From positions 1,984,001 through 2,048,000 of the forward strand of contig NZ_LDPY01000001.1 in the NCBI RefSeq assembly GCF_001038505.1: a DNA stretch of 64,000 nucleotides, in the 5' to 3' direction. A model generated the notes under the pieces. The model was not told the origin of the DNA. It worked only from the letters and a program-made list of their open reading frames with translations, and did not search any database. The DNA is from Puniceibacterium sp. IMCC21224 (GTDB lineage: Bacteria > Pseudomonadota > Alphaproteobacteria > Rhodobacterales > Rhodobacteraceae). A program made the position numbers and the translations under genes. Numbering within the stretch: position 1 is the first letter of the stretch; every line of letters begins with the position of its first letter. Below, one piece after another: positions 53,450 through 63,725 of the stretch.

Positions 53450-54669
53450 TGGACGGCGCAAAAGGTTTCGACGACGCCCTGACGGGCGAGCAGAAGATTC
53501 GCAATTTCAACATCAACTTTGGCCCGCAGCACCCCGCCGCGCATGGCGTGTTGCGGCTGGTGCTTGAGCTGGACGGCGAAATTGTGGAACGCTGCGACCC
53601 GCATATTGGCCTGCTACATCGCGGCACCGAAAAGCTGATGGAAAGCCGCACCTATCTGCAGAATCTGCCGTATTTTGACCGGTTGGATTATGTCGCGCCA
53701 ATGAATCAGGAACATGCCTGGTGTCTGGTGATCGAAAAGCTGACAGGCGTGCAGGTGCCGCGCCGCGCCAGCCTGATCCGCGTGCTGTATTGCGAAATAG
53801 GGCGTATTCTAAATCACCTGATGAACGTCACGACGCAGGCGATGGACGTTGGCGCGCTGACGCCGCCGCTCTGGGGGTTCGAAGAACGCGAAAAACTGAT
53901 GGTGTTCTACGAACGGGCCTGTGGTGCGCGCCTGCATGCGGCCTATTTCCGGCCCGGTGGCGTACATCGGGATCTGCCTGCCGACCTGCTGGACGATATC
54001 GACACCTGGGCGGATGAATTTCCCAAGTTTCTGGCCGATATCGACGGTCTGTTGACCGAAAACCGGATCTTCAAGCAGCGTAATGCCGACATCGGTGTTG
54101 TGACCGAGCAGGATATCGTCGACTGGGGATTCTCTGGGGTCATGGTGCGTGGTTCTGGCCTCGCCTGGGATTTGCGGCGGGCGCAGCCCTATGAATGCTA
54201 CGATGAATTTGAATTCCAGATTCCCGTCGGCAAGAACGGCGACTGCTTTGACCGCTATCTGGTGCGCATGGAAGAGATGCGTCAGTCGCTCAGCATCATC
54301 AAACAGGCCATTGTCAAACTGAATGCCCCCGAGGGGCAGGGTGACGTGCTGGCACGAGGCAAGATCACGCCACCGTCGCGGGGGGATATGAAAACCTCGA
54401 TGGAGTCGCTCATTCATCACTTCAAGCTTTATACCGAAGGGTTCCACGTCCCCGAGGGTGAGGTTTATGTCGCGGTTGAGGCGCCCAAAGGCGAATTTGG
54501 TGTCTACCTCGTTGCCGACGGCACCAACAAACCCTATCGCGCCAAGATACGTGCGCCGGGGTTCCTGCATCTGCAAGCAATGGACTATGTGGCCAGCGGT
54601 CACCAACTGGCGGATGTGGCCGCGATTATCGGGACGATGGATGTCGTCTTTGGGGAGATTGACCGATGA
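53446..54669 (+). CDS. nuoD: NADH-quinone oxidoreductase subunit D
   Basis: A 407-residue subunit forming the quinone-binding site with NuoB. GGAGG precedes ATG 53446. [50 protein letters not shown] and the C-terminal [14 protein letters not shown] are diagnostic. The quinone-site Tyr (PYFDRLDY) and His (GPQHPAAHG) are present. The stop overlaps a small lipoprotein gene. Confidence 0.98.
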   Translation: MMDGAKGFDDALTGEQKIRNFNINFGPQHPAAHGVLRLVLELDGEIVERCDPHIGLLHRGTEKLMESRTYLQNLPYFDRLDYVAPMNQEHAWCLVIEKLTGVQVPRRASLIRVLYCEIGRILNHLMNVTTQAMDVGALTPPLWGFEEREKLMVFYERACGARLHAAYFRPGGVHRDLPADLLDDIDTWADEFPKFLADIDGLLTENRIFKQRNADIGVVTEQDIVDWGFSGVMVRGSGLAWDLRRAQPYECYDEFEFQIPVGKNGDCFDRYLVRMEEMRQSLSIIKQAIVKLNAPEGQGDVLARGKITPPSRGDMKTSMESLIHHFKLYTEGFHVPEGEVYVAVEAPKGEFGVYLVADGTNKPYRAKIRAPGFLHLQAMDYVASGHQLADVAAIIGTMDVVFGEIDR

Positions 54670-54953
54670 AATCTGTAGTGACTGGCCTTGCGGGCCTGAG
54701 TTTTTTGGCCGCATGTGCCCTGCCACCGCAGGGCATCGACAAAGAACGGATCGCGGTGTTCGACACTGCCGTCGCGTCGATTGGCTGCGATCTGGTGTCC
54801 GAGTCGGATTACATCCCGGTCGAATTGCAGACTGGCCTCACGCGTGAACAGGTGCAGGAAGTGGCGGCGTACAAGCTGCAGCTCGAAGAGGGTGTGGCGC
54901 TGTCGAACGGCGGCTTCCGACTGAAAACCGGAGCCTGTGCCGATGTTGCGTAG
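54666..54953 (+). CDS. Small lipoprotein between nuoD and nuoE
   Basis: A 95-residue protein. A signal sequence ends at the lipobox FLAAC (Cys about 17). The mature part contains [20 protein letters not shown] and [20 protein letters not shown]. It overlaps nuoD by four bases and nuoE by eleven. Its anchoring is predicted in the periplasm. Function unknown. Confidence 0.65.
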   Translation: MKSVVTGLAGLSFLAACALPPQGIDKERIAVFDTAVASIGCDLVSESDYIPVELQTGLTREQVQEVAAYKLQLEEGVALSNGGFRLKTGACADVA

Positions 54954-56118
54954 ACTCAGCAAAGAGCAACCTGACAGCTTTGCCTTTACGCCTGCCAATC
55001 TGGCCTGGGCCGAGGCTCAGATCACCAAGTACCCCGAGGGGCGTCAGGCCAGCGCGGTCATTCCGTTGCTGTGGCGCGCCCAGGAGCAGGAGGGTTGGCT
55101 GACCCGTCCCGCGATCGAGGGTGTCGCGGATATGCTGGGCATGGCCTATATGCGCGTGCTCGAAGTGGCTTCGTTTTACTTTATGTTTCAGCTGCAACCT
55201 GTTGGTACCGTTGCGCATATCCAGGTATGCGGCACCACCTCGTGCATGATTTGCGGTGCCGAAGATCTGATCGGTGTCTGCAAGGACAAGATCGCCGCAA
55301 AGGCGCATATGTTGTCGGCTGACGGCAAATTCTCGTGGGAAGAGGTGGAATGCCTTGGGTCCTGCGCCAACGCGCCGATGGCGCAGATTGGCAAGGATTA
55401 TTACGAGGATCTGACCACTGCGCGGATGGCCGAGATCCTTGATGAACTGGCGGATGGCAAGGTGCCGGTGCCGGGTCCGCAGAACGGGCGCTATGCGGCC
55501 GAGCCAAAGATGGGGCTGACCAGCCTTCAGGAGTATGCCAAGGACCGGCCACAGTATAATGCCAGCGCGCAACTCGCTGTGGACATCGGTGACAGCATTA
55601 AGCGTATCGACGGCACCGAAGTGCCGCTGACCGCGCCGTGGCAGGATCGCTCGGACAAAAAAGGCGATGCGGTGCCGGATCTCTCGACCCCGGAACTTGC
55701 GGATGATCGTCCGGTGGATTCCACCGGGATCGACAAACGCGAGGCCCCGGTGGAATCCACTGGACGCCCCGAGAGTGGTGCCCCGGCTGAGGCGGCGTCA
55801 GACAAGGCGACGGCTGAGGATGCGCCGGGCGTCAAGCCCGCGACACTCAGCGGGGCGCGTGATGGTGGGCCGGATGACCTCAAGATGATCAAGGGGGTTG
55901 GCCCTAAACTGGAAGCGCTGTTGAACGAACTGGGCTTTTATCATTTCGATCAGATTGCCGCGTGGACCGGCGACGAAATCGCATGGGTCGATCAGAATCT
56001 TCAGGGGTTCAAGGGCCGTGTTACGCGTGATGATTGGGTATCGCAGGCGCAGACTCTGGCATCGGGGGGCGAAACCGAATTCGCATCCCGTGTGAAAAAA
56101 GGGGACGTCTACGAATAG
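54943..56118 (+). CDS. nuoE: NADH-quinone oxidoreductase subunit E with C-terminal HhH extension
   Basis: A 391-residue protein, about twice the usual length. Residues 1-190 are NuoE: the 2Fe-2S thioredoxin-like domain with CGTTSC (Cys-x4-Cys) and CLGSC (Cys-x3-Cys), binding cluster N1a. Residues 190-300 are a Pro/Asp/Glu-rich linker with two related DSTG repeats (PVDSTG and PVESTG). Residues about 303-385 are a helix-hairpin-helix-type domain ([20 protein letters not shown], then [19 protein letters not shown]). The same domain is repeated in the next gene. ATG 54943 is used; GTG 54937 is an alternative. Confidence 0.93.
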   Translation: MLRRLSKEQPDSFAFTPANLAWAEAQITKYPEGRQASAVIPLLWRAQEQEGWLTRPAIEGVADMLGMAYMRVLEVASFYFMFQLQPVGTVAHIQVCGTTSCMICGAEDLIGVCKDKIAAKAHMLSADGKFSWEEVECLGSCANAPMAQIGKDYYEDLTTARMAEILDELADGKVPVPGPQNGRYAAEPKMGLTSLQEYAKDRPQYNASAQLAVDIGDSIKRIDGTEVPLTAPWQDRSDKKGDAVPDLSTPELADDRPVDSTGIDKREAPVESTGRPESGAPAEAASDKATAEDAPGVKPATLSGARDGGPDDLKMIKGVGPKLEALLNELGFYHFDQIAAWTGDEIAWVDQNLQGFKGRVTRDDWVSQAQTLASGGETEFASRVKKGDVYE

Positions 56119-56146
56119 CGTTTATCGACCACAGGGAGAGTAAGAG

Positions 56147-56941
56147 ATGAGAGAGCCACTCAAAGTAATGGGGTGTGCCCAGGGATGTTGGGTCATTGCT
56201 GCGGCTGCCGGAGTGTTGATCGCCTTGTTGTTGCTTCTGTTTGGCGGCTATGGCTTTGCCGGTGCACTCTTTCTTGGGTTGGTTCTGTGTGTGCTGGTCG
56301 GTGTGCTATTGAACATGGTTCTGTGTCGCGACATCGGGCAACCGACGGCGAGTAGTGTGGCGCCGCCAACGTCACAAGTCGCGACGCACGAGCTGATTGA
56401 GGTTGAGGTTGCTGTTGCGCCGACACCCGAGGCACCTGAAGCCGTTGACGCACCTGCGACCGGCGATCCGGTGTCCGAGGTACCGCATGAGCCGAGCGCT
56501 GCTGTCGAGGAGACTGCGGTTGGGATGATCAAACCTTCGACGGTGCTGGCGGGGCAGGTCGAGCTGGCGGAACGCAAGGGGAGCTGGAAGTACCAGGGTG
56601 AGGCTGAACCAAACACTCTGGCGGCTGCTGCCGAACCAATGGTCGGCGCAGCTGAGGCTGCGGCGGATAGTAGCCGACCAACCACTCTGGAAGGACCTCG
56701 TGGCGGAACGGCGGATGATCTAAAGCGGATCAAGGGGATCGGCCCCAAACTGGAACAGCTCTGCAATCGGCTGGGCTTTTACCATTTTGACCAGATTGCC
56801 GGTTGGAGTGCGGCAGAGGTCGCCTGGGTCGATCAGAACCTCGAAGGGTTCAAAGGACGTGTGACCCGGGATACGTGGGTGGCGCAGGCGAAACTGCTTG
56901 CGGCCGGCGACGAAACCGAGTTCTCGGCACGGGCATTGTGA
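56147..56941 (+). CDS. Membrane-anchored HhH-domain protein, NuoE-extension paralogue
   Basis: A 264-residue protein. An N-terminal glycine-rich region with two hydrophobic stretches (about residues 10-60) is followed by an acidic/proline linker (to about 185). A C-terminal domain (LKRIKGIGPKLEQLCNRLGF, then [19 protein letters not shown]) is nearly the same as the NuoE extension 1 kb upstream. Helix-hairpin-helix domains bind DNA or proteins. In a complex I operon, protein binding or assembly is more likely, which is inference. Confidence 0.75.
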   Translation: MREPLKVMGCAQGCWVIAAAAGVLIALLLLLFGGYGFAGALFLGLVLCVLVGVLLNMVLCRDIGQPTASSVAPPTSQVATHELIEVEVAVAPTPEAPEAVDAPATGDPVSEVPHEPSAAVEETAVGMIKPSTVLAGQVELAERKGSWKYQGEAEPNTLAAAAEPMVGAAEAAADSSRPTTLEGPRGGTADDLKRIKGIGPKLEQLCNRLGFYHFDQIAGWSAAEVAWVDQNLEGFKGRVTRDTWVAQAKLLAAGDETEFSARAL

Positions 56942-56963
56942 ACTAAAGGCGGGGCGGAACGGC

Positions 56964-57182
56964 ATGACACAGTGTGGCGATACCCGGCGCCAGGGGCGCG
57001 TGATTGCGTTGCTGATAGCTGGCGTCGGGCTGTTCTGGATCGGTGCCACCGCACTGGGCGGTGCGCTGGACTGGAGCCAGCGGATTCGCGCGTTATTCGA
57101 TCTGGCGGCACTTGCCGGGTTCGGACTGGCGTTATGGATGATATACGGGCTCTGGCGCGACAGCCGGAAAGACAAGGATTGA
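56964..57182 (+). CDS. DUF5337-like small membrane protein
   Basis: A 72-residue protein with two helices (about residues 12-33 and 45-64) and a charged C-terminus (RDSRKDKD). GGCGGGGCGGAACGGC precedes the ATG. It sits between the HhH gene and nuoF with three bases to nuoF. Matches DUF5337, found in Rhodobacteraceae nuo operons; function unknown. Confidence 0.7.
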   Translation: MTQCGDTRRQGRVIALLIAGVGLFWIGATALGGALDWSQRIRALFDLAALAGFGLALWMIYGLWRDSRKDKD

Positions 57183-57185
57183 GCG

Positions 57186-58481
57186 ATGCTGCAGGATAAA
57201 GACCGGATCTTTACCAACCTTTACGGGATGCATGACCGCACGCTGAAGGGCGCGCAGGCGCGCGGCCACTGGGATGGTACAGCGGGCATTCTGGCCAAGG
57301 GCAAAGACTGGATCGTCGATCAGATGAAACAGTCGGGCCTGCGCGGACGTGGCGGGGCGGGATTCCCAACTGGACTGAAATGGTCGTTCATGCCCAAGGA
57401 AAGCGACGGTCGCCCGGCCTATCTTGTGGTGAACGCGGACGAATCCGAACCGGGCACCTGCAAAGATCGCGAGATCATGCGCCACGATCCGCACACGCTG
57501 ATCGAGGGCTGCCTGATTGCGTCTTTCGCGATGCAGGCCAACGCCTGCTACATCTACATTCGTGGCGAATACATTCGCGAAAAAGAGGCGCTGCAAAACG
57601 CCATGGATGAGGCCTATGAGGCCGGTCTGGTCGGCCGCAACGCATGCGGGTCGGGCTATGATTTCGACATTTACCTGCATCACGGCGCCGGTGCCTATAT
57701 CTGTGGTGAGGAAACCGCGCTGCTCGAAAGCCTTGAGGGCAAAAAGGGCATGCCGCGCATGAAGCCGCCATTCCCGGCGGGCTCGGGCCTTTATGGATGC
57801 CCGACGACAGTCAACAACGTCGAATCGATTGCGGTTGTGCCGACGATCCTGCGCCGGGGGCCTGAATGGTTCTCGTCCTTTGGTCGTCCGAATAACGCAG
57901 GCACCAAGCTGTTCGCGATCTCGGGCCACGTCAACAACCCCTGCGTCGTCGAAGAGGCGATGTCGATCACTTTTGAAGAGCTGATCGACAAACATTGCGG
58001 TGGCATTCGCGGCGGCTGGGACAACCTCAAAGCTGTCATTCCCGGTGGTTCTTCTGTGCCGTGCATCCGTGGCGAGCACATGAAAGAGGCGATCATGGAC
58101 TTCGACTATCTGCGCGAGCAGCGGTCAGGTCTGGGCACAGCCGCGATCATCGTGATGGATCAAAGCACCGATATCATCAAGGCGATCTGGCGGCTGTCCA
58201 AGTTCTACAAACACGAAAGCTGTGGCCAGTGTACGCCCTGCCGCGAAGGCACCGGCTGGATGATGCGCGTCATGGACCGTCTGGTCTCAGGCGAGGCAGA
58301 GGTTGAAGAAATTGACATGCTGCTTGACGTGACCAAGCAGGTCGAGGGCCACACAATCTGCGCCCTTGGTGATGCCGCCGCATGGCCGATCCAGGGCCTG
58401 ATCCGCAACTTCCGGGACGAGATCGAGGACCGGATCAAGCACAAGCGCACAGGGCGCGTCAGCGCCGTGGCGGCGGAGTAG
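57186..58481 (+). CDS. nuoF: NADH-quinone oxidoreductase subunit F (NADH-binding)
   Basis: A 431-residue flavoprotein that oxidises [24 protein letters not shown] binds NADH and [19 protein letters not shown] and [18 protein letters not shown] belong to the FMN site; the N3 cluster ligands are in [14 protein letters not shown] with a fourth Cys in [14 protein letters not shown]. Complete and normal length. Confidence 0.98.
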   Translation: MLQDKDRIFTNLYGMHDRTLKGAQARGHWDGTAGILAKGKDWIVDQMKQSGLRGRGGAGFPTGLKWSFMPKESDGRPAYLVVNADESEPGTCKDREIMRHDPHTLIEGCLIASFAMQANACYIYIRGEYIREKEALQNAMDEAYEAGLVGRNACGSGYDFDIYLHHGAGAYICGEETALLESLEGKKGMPRMKPPFPAGSGLYGCPTTVNNVESIAVVPTILRRGPEWFSSFGRPNNAGTKLFAISGHVNNPCVVEEAMSITFEELIDKHCGGIRGGWDNLKAVIPGGSSVPCIRGEHMKEAIMDFDYLREQRSGLGTAAIIVMDQSTDIIKAIWRLSKFYKHESCGQCTPCREGTGWMMRVMDRLVSGEAEVEEIDMLLDVTKQVEGHTICALGDAAAWPIQGLIRNFRDEIEDRIKHKRTGRVSAVAAE

Positions 58482-58485
58482 ACCG

Positions 58486-58890
58486 ATGGGTCTGTTCCCA
58501 GAGTATTCCCATGCCATAGCGTCCCTGGCGGTGTGGGCGCTGATCGTGATCGTTCTGTCGGGAGTGTCGATCAGCGGGAAGGCTGTGGCGCGGTGCGACT
58601 GCGGCAAGCCCAGGCGTGACTATGCCGACCCGGTCTATCGCCGGGATCGTGCCTTTCAGAACGCACTTGAGACGTCCGCCCCGTTTCTGGCGGCGACGAT
58701 TGCCGCGATCCTGGCGGGGGCGCCGCCGTTTTGGGTGAACCTTATGGCGTCGATCTTTGTGGTGTCGCGGGTCGCGATGGCTGTTGTGCATATCGGAACC
58801 GAAATTCAGCCGCTGCGATCGGCTTTTTACGGTATCAGTTGGCTGTGCATCCTCGTGACTGCGATCCTGACGTTTGTGGCGGTGTTTTGA
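58486..58890 (+). CDS. MAPEG-family membrane protein
   Basis: A 134-residue four-helix protein. The motif RRDRAFQNALETSAPFLAA matches the conserved Arg/Asn/Glu of MAPEG (eicosanoid and glutathione metabolism) proteins. It starts five bases after the nuoF stop, and its stop shares bases with the next start (TGATG). Its role in a respiratory operon is unknown; glutathione-dependent detoxification is a family-based guess. Confidence 0.78.
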   Translation: MGLFPEYSHAIASLAVWALIVIVLSGVSISGKAVARCDCGKPRRDYADPVYRRDRAFQNALETSAPFLAATIAAILAGAPPFWVNLMASIFVVSRVAMAVVHIGTEIQPLRSAFYGISWLCILVTAILTFVAVF

Positions 58891-59381
58891 TGCAGCCTCA
58901 TGGACATCATCTTGCCGAATTGAACGTGGGCCGCCTTTTGGCACCGACCGACGATCCGCGCGTGGCCGAGTTCATGGAAAACCTTGACCGGATCAACAGT
59001 TTGGGCAAACGGATGCCAGGCTTTGTTTGGATGATGGAAGGGGCGGGTGAACCCGGCACCGGCAATACCGAGGCCAAGATCGACAGAGACCCGCAGCAGG
59101 TCAGCAACCTGACCGTTTGGGAAAATATCGAGACTTTGGAAGCTTTTGTCTGGAACACCGTGCACCGGCAGTTCTATGAGCGGCGGGCCGAGTGGTTCGA
59201 GGTTCTGGGTGAGATGCATTTTGTGATGTGGTGGGTGCCCGAGGGTCATCAGCCAGCACTGGACGAGGCGCTGGAGCGGCTAGCGCATTTGCGGCTGCAT
59301 GGTGACAGCGAAGATGCCTTTGGCTGGACATACCTGGCTGCGGCGACAGAATGGCACAGCAAGAGTTGCGCAGCGGAGTGA
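58890..59381 (+). CDS. DUF3291 family protein
   Basis: A 163-residue soluble protein. AELNVGRLLAPTDDPRVAEF, followed by MPGFVWMMEGAG and TVWENIETLEAFVWNTVHRQF and VMWWVPEGHQPALDEALERL, matches DUF3291, a ferredoxin-like dimeric-barrel fold. No catalytic residues can be proposed. Coupled to the MAPEG gene by TGATG. Confidence 0.8.
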   Translation: MQPHGHHLAELNVGRLLAPTDDPRVAEFMENLDRINSLGKRMPGFVWMMEGAGEPGTGNTEAKIDRDPQQVSNLTVWENIETLEAFVWNTVHRQFYERRAEWFEVLGEMHFVMWWVPEGHQPALDEALERLAHLRLHGDSEDAFGWTYLAAATEWHSKSCAAE

Positions 59382-59383
59382 CG

Positions 59384-59716
59384 ATGATGCGGACGGTACT
59401 TTTGATCACATGTGCGACGCTGGTGTTGGCGAGCTGCACCAGAGACCGTGCAAACGTGCATGCCTTCAATGGCGTGAATTACCGCGGCAAGGTCAGTTCG
59501 ACCCGTGCAGACCGCCAGCACTTTGTTGCCACGGTCAGTCCAGTTTCAAAAGGGCTGGAAGGCGCGATTGAGGCGGGGCGCTATGAGGGGACCAAGCATT
59601 GCATCGAATTTTACGGCACAAGCGACATTGACTGGGTGGTCGGGCCTGACACGCCGCAGGACCAGTTGCGCTTGGACGGTGACGCGCTGACCTTTCAGGG
59701 AGCCTGCGCCGGATGA
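59384..59716 (+). CDS. Small lipoprotein in the nuo operon
   Basis: A 110-residue protein with a lipobox LASC (Cys about 17) and a mature domain with FNGVNYRGKVSSTRADRQHF, IEAGRYEGTKHCIEFYGTS and WVVGPD. GGAG lies six bases before ATG 59384. Second of three lipoproteins between nuo subunits. Function unknown. Confidence 0.65.
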   Translation: MMRTVLLITCATLVLASCTRDRANVHAFNGVNYRGKVSSTRADRQHFVATVSPVSKGLEGAIEAGRYEGTKHCIEFYGTSDIDWVVGPDTPQDQLRLDGDALTFQGACAG

Positions 59717-59839
59717 TGAATATTGGGGCGATAACAGGGTGTTGGAATGCGTGTTATTGCATATCTGCCGCTCCTGTCCCCATCTTTGCCTGTGGGGGGC
59801 TTGCATCGCAGGCCCGTTTCGCATGCAAGGAGAATTGAA

Positions 59840-60265
59840 ATGCGCATGAAGCTTGGAAATCCTTTGGCCGCTGCGCTGTGTCTGGCGCTGTCGACCAACG
59901 CAATGGCGGCTGCGGCGCAGGCCAAACCGCCGCTGCGCGAGGTTGCGGTGATTGATGACGGGCTGTTCGCTGTCGCGATGGCAGACGAGATCCGCAACAA
60001 ATGTGACGGTGTGTCAGCTCGGCTAATCACGGCCTACACGTTTTTGTCGCGGCTCAAGTCCAAGGCGCGGGAACTGGGCTATTCCGACGACGAAATTGAC
60101 GATCATGTCACCTCTAAACCCGAAAAGGCGCGGATGCGCGCCCGAGGCGAGGCTTATCTCAAAGCCAACGGGGTGACGCTCGGGGACAAGTCCGGCTACT
60201 GCAGGCTGGGCAAACAGGAAATCGCGAAGGGCAGCCAGATCGGCGCACTTCTCAAAGCAAGGTGA
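59840..60265 (+). CDS. DUF5333 family periplasmic protein
   Basis: A 141-residue exported protein. AAGGAGAATTG precedes ATG 59840; a signal peptide ends near [26 protein letters not shown], then [20 protein letters not shown] and [20 protein letters not shown], match DUF5333, a family restricted to Rhodobacteraceae-like bacteria and typically found near nuoG. The two Cys residues could form a disulfide. Confidence 0.75.
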   Translation: MRMKLGNPLAAALCLALSTNAMAAAAQAKPPLREVAVIDDGLFAVAMADEIRNKCDGVSARLITAYTFLSRLKSKARELGYSDDEIDDHVTSKPEKARMRARGEAYLKANGVTLGDKSGYCRLGKQEIAKGSQIGALLKAR

Positions 60266-60269
60266 GACC

Positions 60270-62287
60270 ATGTCAGACCTCCGCAAGATCAATATCGACG
60301 GTCAGGTGATCGAAGTCGACGGTGCCATGACCCTGATCCAGGCCTGCGAACAGGCGGGAATCGAGGTGCCGCGGTTCTGTTATCACGAGCGGCTGTCGAT
60401 TGCGGGTAACTGCCGGATGTGTCTGGTCGAGGTTGTGGGCGGTCCGCCCAAGCCTGCCGCCTCGTGCGCTATGCAGGTGCGCGATCTGCGCCCCGGCAAG
60501 GATGGCGAGCCGCCGATGGTCAGGACCAACAGCCCCATGGTCAAAAAGGCCCGCGAGGGCGTGATGGAGTTTCTGCTGATCAACCACCCGCTGGATTGCC
60601 CGATTTGCGATCAGGGCGGCGAATGCGATCTTCAGGATCAGGCGATGGCCTATGGCGTCGACTTCAGCCGGTTCCGCGAACCCAAGCGGGCGTCGACGGA
60701 TCTGGACCTGGGTCCGCTGGTCGAAACCCACATGACGCGCTGCATTTCCTGCACCCGTTGCGTGCGCTTTACCACCGAGGTGGCTGGCATCACCCAGATG
60801 GGCCAGACGGGTCGTGGCGAAGATTCCGAGATCACCTCGTATCTGGGGGAGACGCTGGATTCGAACCTTCAGGGTAATATTATCGACCTGTGCCCGGTGG
60901 GCGCACTGGTGTCGAAACCCTACGCCTTTACCGCCCGGCCATGGGAACTGACCAAGACCGAATCAATCGACGTGATGGATGCGCTGGGGTCCAACATCCG
61001 GGTGGATACCAAGGGGCGCGAAGTCATGCGGTTCCTGCCGCGCAATCATGACGGCGTGAACGAGGAATGGATCAGCGACAAGACGCGATTCGTCTGGGAC
61101 GGGCTGCGGCGTCAGCGGCTCGATACGCCGTATATTCGTGAGAATGGCAAGCTGCGCAAAGCGAGCTGGCCCGAGGCGCTGTCGGCTGCGGCTGCGGCGA
61201 TGAAGGACAAAAAGGTCGCGGGTCTGGTTGGGGATCTGGCCCCGGTCGAGGCGGCTTATGCGCTGAAAACCCTGATCGAGGGGCAGGGTGGCCATGTCGA
61301 GTGCCGTACCGATGGTGCTCAATTGCCCGCTGACAACCGCTCGGCCTATGTTGGGACTGCGACGATAGAGGATATTGATACTGCCAAACACATTCAACTG
61401 ATTGGCACCAACCCGCGCGAAGAAGCGCCGGTGCTGAACGCGCGGATTCGCAAGGCCTGGGCCAATGGTGCCAACGTCGGCCTGATCGGTGCGCCGATCG
61501 ATCTGACCTATGATTATGTCCATGTTGGCACTGACCGTGCCGCGCTGGATGGGCTGCTGGGCCACAAGTTCGACAAGGTTCTGGACGAGCCGTCGGTGAT
61601 CATTATCGGCCACGGCGCGCTGACCGAAGCAGATGGCGCGGCGGTTCTTGCGGCAGCGATGCAACTGGCGGAGCGGACAAAATCCAAGTTCATGGTGCTG
61701 CATACGGCTGCTGGCCGGGTCGGCGCGTTGGATGCGGGGGCTGTTACGGATGGCGGCATGGCGACGGCATTGGGTGGGGCGGAGGTGGTCTATAACCTCG
61801 GTGCTGACGAAGTCGAGATCGCGGCGGGGCCATTTGTGATCTATCAGGGCAGCCACGGTGATCGCGGCGCACATCGCGCCGACATCATTCTGCCGGGGCA
61901 GCCTATACCGAAGAATCCGGTCTGTTTGTGAACACCGAAGGGCGGCCGCAACTGGCCCTGCGCGCGGGGTTCGCCCCCGGCGAGGCCAAAGAAAACTGGG
62001 CTATTCTGCGCGCGCTAAGTGCCGAACTGGACGCGACATTGCCATTTGATTCGCTGGCGCAGCTGCGTCAGGCGCTGATAAAGGCGGTCCCGCATCTGGG
62101 GGCGATCGATTCGGTCGCGGAAAATGACTGGCAGCCAGTCGAGTCTGCCAAGCTGGCCAAAGCAGATTTCCGATATGCGATCCGTGACTTTTATCTGACC
62201 AATCCGATTGCCCGCGCCAGCCAGCTAATGGCCGAACTTAGTGCCGGGGCTAAGGCGCGCAAAGAGACAATGCTCGCGGCGGAGTAA
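60270..62287 (+). pseudogene. nuoG: NADH-quinone oxidoreductase subunit G, split by one-base frameshift
   Basis: The large iron-sulfur subunit, readable over 672 residues if one base is added. The N-terminal 2Fe-2S domain ([20 protein letters not shown]), the N4/N5 region ([27 protein letters not shown]) and the molybdopterin-like domain are in frame from 60270. At 61895-61898 the run GGGG should be five G. The actual frame leaves the family at [10 protein letters not shown] and stops at 61931. The restored frame reads [18 protein letters not shown] and continues to 62287. NuoG is essential for complex I, so this is probably a sequencing error; otherwise the gene is dead. Confidence 0.92.
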
Positions 62288-62292
62288 GGCGG

Positions 62293-62679
62293 ATGCGTGG
62301 GATCACCTGCACCTTGCTGGTCTGCATGCTGGGTGGCTGCGCCACATCAGATCGGCAGACCGGACCCTTTGCGCCGGAATACGAGGGAATCGAAACCCGC
62401 CTTCTGGATGGCGATCTGGTGAACTTTCTGGTCGAAATGCGGGGCGCGCGGGACACAGATGATGTTGCTGCCTATGCAGAATGCGCTGCGGCACAGTATG
62501 CTTTGATACGAGGTTACGGTTTCGCGCGTCATTTACGCACAAATGCGTCCGAAGAGGGTGGCCTCTGGCGCGGAGATGCGGTTTACACGATCTCGCCAGC
62601 GTTGCCGCGCGGACTAAAGACGATAGACGCAGAAGTTGTCGTTTCGAGCTGCGCGGAAAATGGAATACCGACGGTATGA
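62293..62679 (+). CDS. Lipoprotein between nuoG and nuoH
   Basis: A 128-residue protein with a lipobox LGGC (Cys about 16) and a mature domain with [40 protein letters not shown] and [19 protein letters not shown]. Five bases after the nuoG stop; ends seven bases before nuoH. Third lipoprotein in the operon. Function unknown. Confidence 0.65.
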   Translation: MRGITCTLLVCMLGGCATSDRQTGPFAPEYEGIETRLLDGDLVNFLVEMRGARDTDDVAAYAECAAAQYALIRGYGFARHLRTNASEEGGLWRGDAVYTISPALPRGLKTIDAEVVVSSCAENGIPTV

Positions 62680-62686
62680 GGACTTG

Positions 62687-63724
62687 ATGGCTGATTTCTT
62701 TACCACTCCTGGCGGCATTGCCCTGATCATTGTGGCGCAATGCCTTGCCGTTCTGGGCTTTGTCATGGTGAGCCTGCTGTTCCTGGTTTACGGGGACCGC
62801 AAGATCTGGGCCGCCGTGCAAATGCGGCGTGGACCCAACGTGGTGGGCCCGTTTGGTCTGTTGCAGACCGTAGCGGACGCGCTGAAATATGTCGTCAAAG
62901 AGGTCGTTGTGCCTGCAGGCGCGGACCGGACGGTGTTCATGCTGGCGCCGCTGACCAGTTTTGTCCTTGCGATGATTGCCTGGGCGGTGATTCCATTCTC
63001 TGACGGATGGGTTCTGTCCGACATCAATGTGGCGGTCCTGTTCGTGTTGGCTGTCTCCTCGCTCGAAGTTTACGGCGTGATCATGGGGGGCTGGGCCTCG
63101 AACTCGAAATACCCGTTCCTTGGGTCGCTGCGGTCGGCAGCCCAAATGATTTCCTACGAAGTGTCGCTGGGCCTGATCATCATTGGCATCATCATCTCGA
63201 CCGGATCGCTGAACTTTGGCGACATCGTGCGGGCGCAGGACGGGTCGTTCGGGTTCTTCAACTGGTACTGGCTGCCGCATTTCCCGATGGTCTTCCTGTT
63301 CTTTATCTCGTGCCTGGCTGAAACCAACCGCCCGCCGTTTGACCTCCCCGAGGCTGAATCCGAACTGGTTGCCGGTTATCAGGTGGAATATTCCTCGACG
63401 CCATTCCTGCTGTTTATGGCCGGCGAATATATCGCGATCTTCCTGATGTGCGCGCTGACATCGCTGCTGTTTTTCGGCGGCTGGCTGTCGCCCATTCCGG
63501 GCCTGCCGGATGGCGCGCTGTGGATGGTCGGCAAGATGGCGTTCTTCTTCTTCCTCTTCGCTATGGTCAAGGCGATCACGCCGCGCTACCGCTACGACCA
63601 ACTGATGCGGCTGGGCTGGAAGGTGTTCCTGCCGTTCAGCCTGTTCTGGGTGGTTTTCGTAGCATTCGCGGCAAAATTCGGATGGTTCTGGGGCCTCTAT
63701 GCCCGCTGGACCGTAGGAGGCTGA
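62687..63724 (+). CDS. nuoH: NADH-quinone oxidoreductase subunit H
   Basis: A 345-residue membrane subunit at the junction of the two arms, forming part of the quinone channel. GAGGACTTG precedes ATG 62687. [31 protein letters not shown] sequence, and [20 protein letters not shown] (the conserved Glu-rich quinone loop) are diagnostic. About eight helices. Confidence 0.98.
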   Translation: MADFFTTPGGIALIIVAQCLAVLGFVMVSLLFLVYGDRKIWAAVQMRRGPNVVGPFGLLQTVADALKYVVKEVVVPAGADRTVFMLAPLTSFVLAMIAWAVIPFSDGWVLSDINVAVLFVLAVSSLEVYGVIMGGWASNSKYPFLGSLRSAAQMISYEVSLGLIIIGIIISTGSLNFGDIVRAQDGSFGFFNWYWLPHFPMVFLFFISCLAETNRPPFDLPEAESELVAGYQVEYSSTPFLLFMAGEYIAIFLMCALTSLLFFGGWLSPIPGLPDGALWMVGKMAFFFFLFAMVKAITPRYRYDQLMRLGWKVFLPFSLFWVVFVAFAAKFGWFWGLYARWTVGG

Positions 63725-63725
63725 T

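Noticed and set aside
62303..63601. A 432-codon minus-strand frame over nuoH
   Set aside because: Antisense shadow of nuoH; Arg/His-rich composition typical of such shadows.
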